Of a stretch of 6,160 nt of DNA, positions 1 through 5,737 are shown piece by piece (the first letter of the stretch is position 1; every line of letters begins with the position of its first letter). The notes beneath the pieces were generated by a model. That model saw only the letters and a list, made by a program, of their open reading frames with translations, did not search any database and was not told where the DNA came from. Position numbers and translations under genes: made by a program. The stretch spans positions 1 to 6,160 of the forward strand of contig CABQHM010000107.1 of NCBI GenBank assembly GCA_902464015.1, read 5' to 3'. The DNA is from an uncultured Coriobacteriales bacterium (GTDB lineage: Bacteria; Actinomycetota; Coriobacteriia; Coriobacteriales; UMGS124).

Positions 1-496
1 GGCCACCCACGTTGTGGTGGGCCTTGACGCCGTCGGACTCAAGGATGTCGGGATAGATGGTGCCCTGGGCCAGGAAGCTCACCTGGTCGCCCACCTTGCG
101 GGCCTCCTCCTCAAAGACGCGAATGAACTCGGCACCGATGATCTTGCGCTTGCGCTCGGGCTCCTCGACACCCTCGAGCAGGTTCAGGAAGCGATCGGTG
201 GCGTCGACGTACACCAGGTTGGCGTCGAGCTGGTTGCGGAAGACGTCGATGACCTGCTCGCTCTCGCCCTTGCGCATGAGGCCGTGGTTCACGTGCACGC
301 AGATGAGCTGCTTGCCGATGGCCTTAACGAGAAGGGCCGCGACGACGCTGGAGTCAACGCCGCCCGAAAGGGCAAGCAGGACGTTCTTGTCGCCGACCTG
401 GGCGCGAATTTCCTCGATCTTCTCGGCGATGAATGCCTGGGCGAGCTCGGGAGTGGTGATACGCACCATATCGTCAGGGCGCTTGTTGGGGTCCAT
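1..496 (-). CDS. guaA: GMP synthase ATP-pyrophosphatase domain protein, stand-alone form (3' end outside window)
   Basis: Catalyses the ATP-dependent amination of XMP to GMP in cytoplasmic guanine nucleotide synthesis. The 165 codons visible carry the ATP-PPase P-loop LSGGVDSS at residues 43-50, followed by VNHGLMRKGE (69-78), the EPERKRKIIG segment (112-121), GTIYPDILES (145-154) and HHNVGG (160-165), all characteristic of the GuaA synthetase domain. Only about 40 residues precede the P-loop, so the N-terminal glutamine amidotransferase domain of the usual fused bacterial GuaA is absent. The ammonia-supplying glutaminase must be a separate protein, or the enzyme uses free ammonia. The start at 496 is chosen because GAGAGGAG (503-510) lies six bases upstream. 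An in-frame ATG 14 codons earlier (538-536) has only a weak ribosome-binding site. The gene lies downstream of the LuxR-type gene on the same strand, with its own candidate promoter. The family assignment is firm; the split organisation is seen directly at the 5' end. Confidence 0.92.
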   Translation of the reverse strand, partial: MDPNKRPDDMVRITTPELAQAFIAEKIEEIRAQVGDKNVLLALSGGVDSSVVAALLVKAIGKQLICVHVNHGLMRKGESEQVIDVFRNQLDANLVYVDATDRFLNLLEGVEEPERKRKIIGAEFIRVFEEEARKVGDQVSFLAQGTIYPDILESDGVKAHHNVGG

Positions 497-502
497 GCAC
501 GG

Positions 503-510
503 CTCCTCTC
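503..510 (-). promoter_or_regulatory. ribosome-binding site of guaA
   Basis: On the minus strand this reads GAGAGGAG, with AGGAG six bases before the ATG at 496. It decides the start: it shows translation begins directly at the synthetase domain and not at a farther upstream glutaminase domain. Confidence 0.75.
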
Positions 511-526
511 GAAATTGCCTTTGTTG

Positions 527-551
527 GTGTCGGAGCATGCTGCCCCGACAC
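527..551 (-). repeat. 7-bp inverted repeat in the guaA leader
   Basis: GTGTCGG (527-533) and CCGACAC (545-551) form a perfect seven-base stem around an 11-base loop that contains the palindrome AGCATGCT (534-541). It sits between the candidate -10 box and the ribosome-binding site, so it would be transcribed near the 5' end of the guaA mRNA. It could stabilise the leader or be an operator. It has no U-tract, so it is not an intrinsic terminator, and I do not recognise a known purine riboswitch in it. Confidence 0.4.
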
Positions 552-569
552 TGTTTCCTAACGGTTAAT

Positions 570-597
570 TGTATAGCACGCGCAACGCTCGCAACAA
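570..597 (-). promoter_or_regulatory. candidate sigma-70-type promoter for guaA
   Basis: On the minus strand TTGTTG (597-592) and TATACA (575-570) are separated by 16 bases, followed by an AT-rich stretch. The -10 box matches the consensus at five of six positions and the -35 box at four. The placement gives a leader of roughly 65 bases. It lies in the gap after the LuxR-type gene, which would let guaA be expressed independently of that gene. Confidence 0.5.
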
Positions 598-630
598 GGG
601 CGACCACCGATGCGCCCGAGCAATAAAACC

Positions 631-2163
631 TTACATCTCACCCTCAGCTTGAGCGTCAAAGATAAGGTCAACCATCTCTTTGCGGTCTTTGACACCGAGC
701 TTGCCATAGATGTGGGCGATGTGGGTCTTAACCGTGTTCTCAGCCAAGACGAGGTCTTCTTGGATATACGCACGGGTACGACCTTGTACCAGCAGGTTCA
801 AGATCTCAGTCTCGCGCGGCGACAGCCCGTAGGTATCGGACACCTCGGCGCAGCGATCCTCAATGGCGCGCGTCATAAGCGCCACGGGAGAACCACCGGT
901 CGCCTGCCGCGATTCAGACTCAGGCTGGGCGGCGGCATCTCGCGGGGTGCCCTTGTCGCGCCTGCCCAGACCAAGGAGCATGGCAACGAGCGAGAACGCA
1001 TAGATGACCACAACCACAATCAGGTTGCCCATGGCGGTGGTATTGCTCAAGAACAAGACCCAGATAATCGAGCCCACCGCATACAGTCCGGAAGCAGAGC
1101 CAATGGCGCGATACGACGGGATATGGGTCACGTTGAGCAGCGTGGCGACAAGCACCCAAAACAGCAGGTGCGAGAACGAGTCGTTGAGACGCATGAGGGT
1201 GTCGATGACCGCAGGGCTTGCGTCGGGCTCGGCCGAGAGAAGAAGCGACACGAACAGCGTGAGGATGACAATCAGAAGCGGCGGTTGGAAGCGCAGATGC
1301 GGCGGCAGGTTTTCCATCTTCACAATTGCGAAATACGTGAACAGCGCAAGCACGATCGCATACCCCGCCCACAGCACAGGAGAGGAGGTCATGGTGGGCC
1401 ACTCCTGGGCCGAGGCGATGTGGCCGTCGCCCCACAGGCCCACGAAGCTCAACGAGCGAACGGTGGCCAGAAGAAGCGACGCGGCAACAACCAGCGTCAT
1501 CACGTTGCGCCTGCCCGCGCGCCCCAGCGAGGTGCGGGGCTTCAGGGGCACACCGAACGCCATCGCCCCGTCCTGTGCGCTATCAACCGAGCGCTGCGCC
1601 AGTGCGGCATGGCGAGCCCCCTGGAACAAAGCAGCAGAAACGATGGGCATGACCGTCACCAACGTGACCTGCGCGGCAGGTGACAGAAACGCCTCGGCTT
1701 GAGAGACTAAGACGGGCTCGACGATCAGCGACACAGCAACACACACGGCAACGCATGCGAACGTCTGTGTGCGAGCGGCAAGCAAGACAAAGCAGGCCGT
1801 CAGCCAGAAATACCCCATGCCAAAGACAATAAGGCCCGCAATCGAAAGTATCGTGGGCGAAAAGGTGGTCTGGTCTGCAGCCATGGCAAACGTCATGGTG
1901 CCAAACGACGACAGCAGCGCCATGATGGGCCACAGGAACGCCTCGCGCTCGCGCAATTGATGCGGCACGGCAACGAAGGCGGCACTTGTAAGCAATATGC
2001 CCAAAAGGAAAAAGGCTCGCGGATTGACGGGCGTGCCAAAACCCGCCAGAGCCTCGGCAAATCCCGACGTATGGCCCACAAGCGTGCACCACGTGATATT
2101 GACAGTCAAACCAATGGCGGCAAAGACCGCGCACAGATTAATGTCCCGTTTGGACATCGACAT
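631..2163 (-). CDS. membrane-embedded LuxR-family transcriptional regulator (about 12 transmembrane segments)
   Basis: A one-component regulator that probably senses a signal through its membrane part and binds DNA on the cytoplasmic side. From the ATG at 2163 it has 510 residues. About the first 400 form some twelve hydrophobic spans in two groups of six, separated by a charged loop containing SLGRAGRRN. A polar linker follows. Residues 445-505 are a LuxR/GerE helix-turn-helix: LSPRETEILNLLVQG, then the recognition region ENTVKTHIAHIYGKLGVKDR. No receiver domain, kinase or PAS domain is visible. The start at 2163 is preferred over ATGs at 2229 and 2157 because AGGGGAG (2171-2177) is seven bases upstream and the protein then begins just before the first membrane span. 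Codon use is mixed, unlike the strongly G/C-ending neighbours to the right. It diverges from the oxidoreductase operon, which is its likely target by analogy with such regulators beside inducible oxidoreductases in Eggerthella. The ligand is unknown. Confidence 0.88.
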   Translation of the reverse strand: MSMSKRDINLCAVFAAIGLTVNITWCTLVGHTSGFAEALAGFGTPVNPRAFFLLGILLTSAAFVAVPHQLREREAFLWPIMALLSSFGTMTFAMAADQTTFSPTILSIAGLIVFGMGYFWLTACFVLLAARTQTFACVAVCVAVSLIVEPVLVSQAEAFLSPAAQVTLVTVMPIVSAALFQGARHAALAQRSVDSAQDGAMAFGVPLKPRTSLGRAGRRNVMTLVVAASLLLATVRSLSFVGLWGDGHIASAQEWPTMTSSPVLWAGYAIVLALFTYFAIVKMENLPPHLRFQPPLLIVILTLFVSLLLSAEPDASPAVIDTLMRLNDSFSHLLFWVLVATLLNVTHIPSYRAIGSASGLYAVGSIIWVLFLSNTTAMGNLIVVVVIYAFSLVAMLLGLGRRDKGTPRDAAAQPESESRQATGGSPVALMTRAIEDRCAEVSDTYGLSPRETEILNLLVQGRTRAYIQEDLVLAENTVKTHIAHIYGKLGVKDRKEMVDLIFDAQAEGEM

Positions 2164-2547
2164 GAGGCCTCTCCCCTGGCGCCCCGGCGCGCCGCATGCG
2201 TGGTGACAGTACCCGGGCCCCCTTAACACTTAACCCTTGGTGACATTGTGCGCGAAACCACCAAAATTGTCCATTCACGTTTTCTAAACGCAATATTAAC
2301 GAAATCGTAAAGTGAATATGCAATCTAGCAGGCATTTTTCATTACCCCCTGCAAAAGAAACCATGCCGCCAACCAAAAAGGTTGATGCCCAAAACTGAAG
2401 GAAACCTGGAAGTTCGCCCGCTTACGTTGATGGGGACCAGCCTGGTTTCTAGGTACTGTTCAGCAAAACGGGCACGAAAAAGAAGAACACAAGAGGAAGC
2501 GCCGAGCAGCAGCCCGTGACTCGAGCGCAGAGGGAAAAGAGGGGAAC
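2164..2547. promoter_or_regulatory. divergent control region between the LuxR-type gene and the oxidoreductase operon
   Basis: These 384 bases hold no convincing gene. The section 2225-2400 is clearly more AT-rich than the flanks and should hold promoters for both directions, but no -35/-10 pair is good enough to place. The best weak pair for the LuxR-type gene is TTGCGT/GACAAT on the minus strand near 2267-2294. Possible operator elements are CGTTT-TCT-AAACG (2278-2290), CAACC-AAAAA-GGTTG (2370-2384), ACCAG-C-CTGGT (2436-2446), the near-inverted pair GAAACCTGG (2400-2408) and CCTGGTTTC (2441-2449), and the tandem CTTAACA/CTTAACC near 2222-2235. The left edge carries the ribosome-binding site of the LuxR-type gene and the right edge that of the operon. 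Confidence 0.6.
2171..2177 (-). promoter_or_regulatory. ribosome-binding site of the LuxR-type gene
   Basis: AGGGGAG on the minus strand, seven bases before the ATG at 2163. It supports a 510-residue protein and argues against the 22-codon longer reading from 2229, whose extra residues are polar, cysteine/glycine-rich and unlike a membrane-protein N-terminus. Confidence 0.65.
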
Positions 2548-4230
2548 ATGAGGAAGGCAACGAGGCGTGCAGCCACTGTCGCCGGCATGGTGGCCGTTCT
2601 TGCGACGACGAGCGTCATGATGGCGCCGGCCTTCGCCGTCGACTCGGCCGCCACCGCCGCGGCGATCGTCCACACCGAGGTGCCCGACGGCGACGCCGAG
2701 TATCCCGGTAAGGAATACATCATCGACAACTACAACAAGTGGGACCAGATCGCGGTGGAGTACGCCCCCGAGATCCGCCAGCTCCCCAACGGCAAGCTCG
2801 TCCAGCTGACCCCCACCGAGTACGAGTGCCCCCACTGGATGCAGCAGAGCTGGACGATCTCGTACAACACCTACTACCTCGACGCCGACAACAAGGGCTG
2901 CCTGTCGTGCCACTACGACCTCAACCAGCTGATCATGGACATGCCCTACCGCCACGCCACGCTGCCCAACAAGGCCCTCGAGACCTACAGCGACGTCAAC
3001 CAGTGCATCTCCTGCCACCGCGACAATGGCGACGAGTTCGGCCGCCTGATCCACGGCATCCACGAGCACTCCCGCAACGCCGAGATGTTCGAGGCCATGG
3101 GCGGCGGCTGCGGCTCCTGCCACTCCGCCACGGGCGACGGCGAGGGCATGCAGCTCTGGGACAACGTGAAGTACAAGGCCCTGGGCGACAGCATCACGAC
3201 CATCGAGAACGTTGAGGGCAACTTCAGCGTCACGCAGGACAAGGTCCAGAGCATGGACGAGCTCTACAGCTACGACTTCGTCCACGGCTACTACGACCAC
3301 ATGCGCTACGCCTGCAGCGCCGCGGCCCTTGACCTCGAGCTCCCCATGAGCATGATGGAAGAGTGGACCATCACCATCGAGGGCAACGTGCCTGAGCCCT
3401 ACACCGCCAAGCTCGTCGACCTCATCGCCGAGGCCGAGGAGGCCGGCGTCGTGGTGACGAAGCCCTCCAAGATGGTCTGCGACCTCAACCCCGTCGGCGG
3501 CGGCGGCATCGGCCAGACCGAGATCACCGGCATCCCCGTGAGCTGGCTCATCGAGAAGGCCGGCGGCATGCTCGAGGGCACCAACTCCATCCGCTGCGTC
3601 CGCGCCGACGGCTCCTCCAAGAACGGCGTCATGGTCTCCAAGCTCCCCGAGGAGTACCTGGTCTACAAGATGGACGGCCAGTACCTCGACGCCAGCCGCG
3701 GCTTCCCCTGCACCAACTGGGTCGAGGGCTACGACGCCCAGGTCTTCAGCAAGCAACCTTCCGGCTACATCGTCTCCACCGACGACATGAGCAAGGGCCG
3801 CGACTGCGGTCAGAAGAACAAGGACGGCGAGCACATCAACCGCCCGAACGCCACGATCTGCGGCACGCCTGAGGGCGTCATCATCGAGACCGGCAAGCCC
3901 TACACCTTCCAGGGCTACGCTGACGCCTTCGACCACCACGTCTCGACGATCGAGTTCTCGATGGACCACGGCAACACCTGGACCGCTTATGAGGTCGGCG
4001 AGTACGACGTCAACAAGTGGCTCTGGTGGACCTTCGAGTGGACGCCCGAGGAGAACGGCGCCTACTGCCTGATGGTGCGCGCCACCACCGAGGAGGGCGA
4101 GGTCAGCTTCAGCACGCACGAGGTCATGGTCAACGCCAAGTCCGTCCTGCCCAGCGCTGACGAGGTCGTCCGCTTCGGCGACTACGACCTGCCGATCCAG
4201 TACTCCACCGGCCTTGAGAACAACGAGTAG
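2548..4230 (+). CDS. secreted triheme cytochrome c / sulfite-oxidase-fold molybdopterin oxidoreductase
   Basis: A 560-residue exported redox protein. Residues 1-30 are a signal peptide (basic MRKATRR, hydrophobic core, predicted cleavage APAFA/VD). Three c-type heme sites follow: CLSCH (118-122), CISCH (153-157) and CGSCH (188-192). Extra histidines at 96, 136, 169, 172 and 174 are candidate distal ligands. From about residue 220 it matches the oxidoreductase molybdopterin-binding (sulfite oxidase) fold. Cys311 in MVCDLNPVGGGGIGQTEITG sits where the family's molybdenum-ligating cysteine lies, but the usual CAGNRR-like residues are missing. Residues 445-540 look like the immunoglobulin-like Mo-cofactor dimerisation domain (IEFSMDHGNTWTAYEVG; WLWWTFEWTPEENG). 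GAGGGG lies three bases before the start. Twelve bases separate it from the next gene, its heme-free paralogue. Codons end almost always in G or C, suggesting high expression. Substrate and electron direction cannot be told from sequence; true sulfite oxidation is possible but not shown. Confidence 0.88.
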   Translation: MRKATRRAATVAGMVAVLATTSVMMAPAFAVDSAATAAAIVHTEVPDGDAEYPGKEYIIDNYNKWDQIAVEYAPEIRQLPNGKLVQLTPTEYECPHWMQQSWTISYNTYYLDADNKGCLSCHYDLNQLIMDMPYRHATLPNKALETYSDVNQCISCHRDNGDEFGRLIHGIHEHSRNAEMFEAMGGGCGSCHSATGDGEGMQLWDNVKYKALGDSITTIENVEGNFSVTQDKVQSMDELYSYDFVHGYYDHMRYACSAAALDLELPMSMMEEWTITIEGNVPEPYTAKLVDLIAEAEEAGVVVTKPSKMVCDLNPVGGGGIGQTEITGIPVSWLIEKAGGMLEGTNSIRCVRADGSSKNGVMVSKLPEEYLVYKMDGQYLDASRGFPCTNWVEGYDAQVFSKQPSGYIVSTDDMSKGRDCGQKNKDGEHINRPNATICGTPEGVIIETGKPYTFQGYADAFDHHVSTIEFSMDHGNTWTAYEVGEYDVNKWLWWTFEWTPEENGAYCLMVRATTEEGEVSFSTHEVMVNAKSVLPSADEVVRFGDYDLPIQYSTGLENNE

Positions 4231-4236
4231 AAGGAG
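4231..4236 (+). promoter_or_regulatory. ribosome-binding site of the second operon gene
   Basis: AAGGAG lies directly after the stop codon of the upstream gene and six bases before the ATG at 4243. It fixes the start and supports co-transcription of the two genes, since the 12-base gap has no room for a promoter. Confidence 0.85.
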
Positions 4237-4242
4237 CCCCCG

Positions 4243-5295
4243 ATGAAGAAGAACATTCTCGCCGCCGGCGCGGCTAGCAGCGCCCTGCTGCTCGGCGTGG
4301 CCGGCATGGCCCTCGCCAACGGCGCCACCGCCGACAACCAGGTCGCCGACAACGCCGAGCCCCAGGACTCCAACCACGTCCTCACCCTCGAGGAGGCCGA
4401 CTACGTCAAGGTCGCCAACCTTCAGGGCACCTTCACCTTCAACCAGGAGGGCGTGACCCCCAACGACGACCTCTTCAACGTCTTCGGCACGGCCATCACC
4501 TCGATGTGCTCCAAGCCCGCCAACGAACTGGTCGCCCCCGGCGCCCACAACGCCGAGGCCACCTACTTCATCAACATGGGCGGCAACATCAAGAAGAGCT
4601 TCACGGTGAACCTCGCCGAGATGGAGGACCAGTCGGTCATGGACACCGTGGCGTGCTCCTGTGCCACCGGCGCCCCCTTCGGCCAGGCCGCCGTCGTGGG
4701 CGTGCCCCTGGCTGCCGTCGTGAACATGGCCGAGCTCGACGAGGGCGTCAACACCCTCACCGCCTACGGCACCGACGGCTTCGGCGAGCCCATGCCCCTG
4801 CGCTACGCCCTCGAGCACGACGCCATGCTCGTCTACGAGGTGAACGGCGAGAGGCTGCAGAGCGAGGAGGGCCCCTCCGCCCAGCTCTGGATGCCCGAGA
4901 CCGTGGCCCGCTACTTCACGCGCAACATCGTCGACATTAAGCTCACCGCCGAGAAGGCCGAGCCCGACATGCAGAGCGTTGACCCCATGTGGCGCAACAA
5001 GGTCGAGATCATGAACAGCGCCGACGGCTGCGTGTTCCTGGCCGGCAACTCCATCACCTTCGAGGGCGTCGCCGACGACCTGGGCAGCCCCATCGAGGCA
5101 GTCGAGTTCTCCTTCGACGGCGGCCAGACCTGGACCGAGTGCTCCACCGAGGGCGCCACGGCCGACCGCTGGGTCAACTGGCGCTTCGAGACCTCCTTCG
5201 ACCAGGCCGGCGACTACAAGATGATCGTCCGTGCCCGCACGGCCGACGGCGTCGTCTCCCCCGTCGAGGCCAGCCTGACCTTCCACGTCATCTAG
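4243..5295 (+). CDS. secreted heme-free sulfite-oxidase-fold molybdopterin protein, paralogue of the upstream gene
   Basis: A 350-residue exported protein. Residues 1-25 are a Sec-type signal peptide (MKKN, hydrophobic core, cleavage after MALA). Residues about 55-245 resemble the molybdopterin-binding sulfite oxidase fold, including FGQAAVVGVPLAAVV and the family-like stretch PMPLRYALEHDAMLVYEVNG. Residues about 255-350 form the dimerisation domain (AVEFSFDGGQTWTE; RWVNWRFE; YKMIVRARTADG). It lacks CxxCH motifs. The position of the catalytic cysteine is occupied by VACSCATG, with Cys138 or Cys140 as candidate. The pattern LQGTFTFNQEGVTPNDDLF parallels VEGNFSVTQDKVQSMDELY in the upstream protein, so the pair probably arose by duplication with gain or loss of the heme domain. 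It may be the partner subunit of a heterodimer. Whether it binds the molybdenum cofactor is uncertain. It is the last gene of the operon and is followed by a strong terminator. Confidence 0.85.
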   Translation: MKKNILAAGAASSALLLGVAGMALANGATADNQVADNAEPQDSNHVLTLEEADYVKVANLQGTFTFNQEGVTPNDDLFNVFGTAITSMCSKPANELVAPGAHNAEATYFINMGGNIKKSFTVNLAEMEDQSVMDTVACSCATGAPFGQAAVVGVPLAAVVNMAELDEGVNTLTAYGTDGFGEPMPLRYALEHDAMLVYEVNGERLQSEEGPSAQLWMPETVARYFTRNIVDIKLTAEKAEPDMQSVDPMWRNKVEIMNSADGCVFLAGNSITFEGVADDLGSPIEAVEFSFDGGQTWTECSTEGATADRWVNWRFETSFDQAGDYKMIVRARTADGVVSPVEASLTFHVI

Positions 5296-5351
5296 GAATC
5301 AGGCCTTAGGGTGCGCTCCAGCGCAACCATGCAGGCTCACATGCCCTGACG

Positions 5352-5387
5352 AAGAGGGGGCGGACCAGGTGGTCCGCCCCCTCTTTT
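5352..5387 (+). terminator. strong intrinsic terminator of the oxidoreductase operon
   Basis: AAGAGGGGGCGGACCA (5352-5367) pairs without mismatch with TGGTCCGCCCCCTCTT (5370-5385). The innermost A-T pair opens to give a four-base loop. A run of T (5384-5387) follows. It begins 56 bases after the stop of the second operon gene. The reverse direction ends in CTCTTCG and lacks a T-run, so it acts mainly rightward. Confidence 0.93.
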
Positions 5388-5567
5388 GTCGGCGTCATCA
5401 TCTTGACCGGCATCAACCACGGCGGTGAGCACAAAGACGAGGCGTTTTGCTCCGGCAGCGACCAAAAGATCCGCGCCGCGTCCGACTCGGGCATCACGTA
5501 CGTCTGCATCCAGGTCAAGCAGGGATCCCTTGACGCCTTCACGGCCGACGACGCCATCATGTGCTAA
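5388..5567 (+). pseudogene. 5'-truncated coding remnant, unidentified product
   Basis: An open frame of 59 codons ends in TAA at 5565-5567. It reads VGVIILTGINHGG at the start, then EAFCSGSDQKIRAASDSG, then ITYVCIQVKQGSLDAF, and ends DDAIMC. Third positions are mostly G or C, as in the true genes nearby, which suggests former coding sequence. There is no ATG or GTG start with a ribosome-binding site: the frame runs back through the terminator hairpin to a stop at 5307, and the only near start is a TTG at 5403 without one. I do not recognise the family. The likeliest reading is the C-terminal tail of a gene whose front was lost when the sequence to the left was joined here. A chance open frame is the alternative. 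Confidence 0.45.
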
Positions 5568-5578
5568 TTCGCGATCAG

Positions 5579-5622
5579 TGCGCAAGGGGCCAACAAAGCC
5601 CCGCCCGTTGGCCCCTTGCGCA
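5579..5622. repeat. perfect 16-bp inverted repeat in the convergent gap
   Basis: TGCGCAAGGGGCCAAC (5579-5594) pairs fully with GTTGGCCCCTTGCGCA (5607-5622) around a 12-base loop. The loop holds GCCCC (5598-5602), which can instead pair with GGGGC (5586-5590), so two exclusive folds exist. Neither strand has a T-run after the stem, so it is not a standard intrinsic terminator. It could slow or end transcription from both sides, since it lies 11 bases after the remnant frame and downstream of the convergent gene, or it may be a dispersed repeat. Confidence 0.7.
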
Positions 5623-5671
5623 AATCTGCTGGCGCAAAACCACCTCACATCCCGGCCAACGTCGCGCAAAA
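5618..5671. repeat. three copies of GCGCAAA next to the hairpin
   Basis: GCGCAAA or GCGCAAAA occurs at 5618-5624, 5632-5639 and 5664-5671. GGCCAAC, part of the hairpin arm, recurs at 5654-5660. The spacing is irregular (14 and 32 bases between starts). No gene is supported on either strand from 5568 to 5737. Confidence 0.4.
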
Positions 5672-5737
5672 GAGGCGGAGGCGCTTCGTCGGTTCCGGGA
5701 ACAAAAGCCGAGGCAGTTACAAAAAATCACCTCGAAC

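Noticed and set aside
14..568. Plus-strand open frame over guaA
   Set aside because: Antisense to conserved GMP synthase motifs; its composition reflects the codon bias of the opposite strand.
598..617. GGGCG/CGCCC stem after the LuxR-type gene as a terminator
   Set aside because: Only five pairs with a ten-base loop and no proper T-run; it also overlaps the candidate guaA -35 box.
610..1683. Plus-strand open frame of 357 codons inside the LuxR-type gene
   Set aside because: The product is R/H/Q-rich with no recognisable domain and lies antisense to a clear membrane protein with a LuxR domain.
2328..2352. GCAGG/CCTGC hairpin in the divergent region
   Set aside because: Five pairs around a 15-base loop, with no T-run behind it on either strand; expected by chance in a region this size.
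2449..5286. A 945-codon open frame on the minus strand opposite both oxidoreductase genes
   Set aside because: It is a by-product of the extreme G/C third-position bias of the plus-strand genes. Its protein is a low-complexity run of V, G, D, A, L and H without domains, while the plus strand has signal peptides, CxxCH motifs and good ribosome-binding sites.
5618..5671. CRISPR-like array from the GCGCAAA repeats
   Set aside because: Repeats are seven or eight bases with unequal spacing and only three copies, far below a CRISPR pattern.
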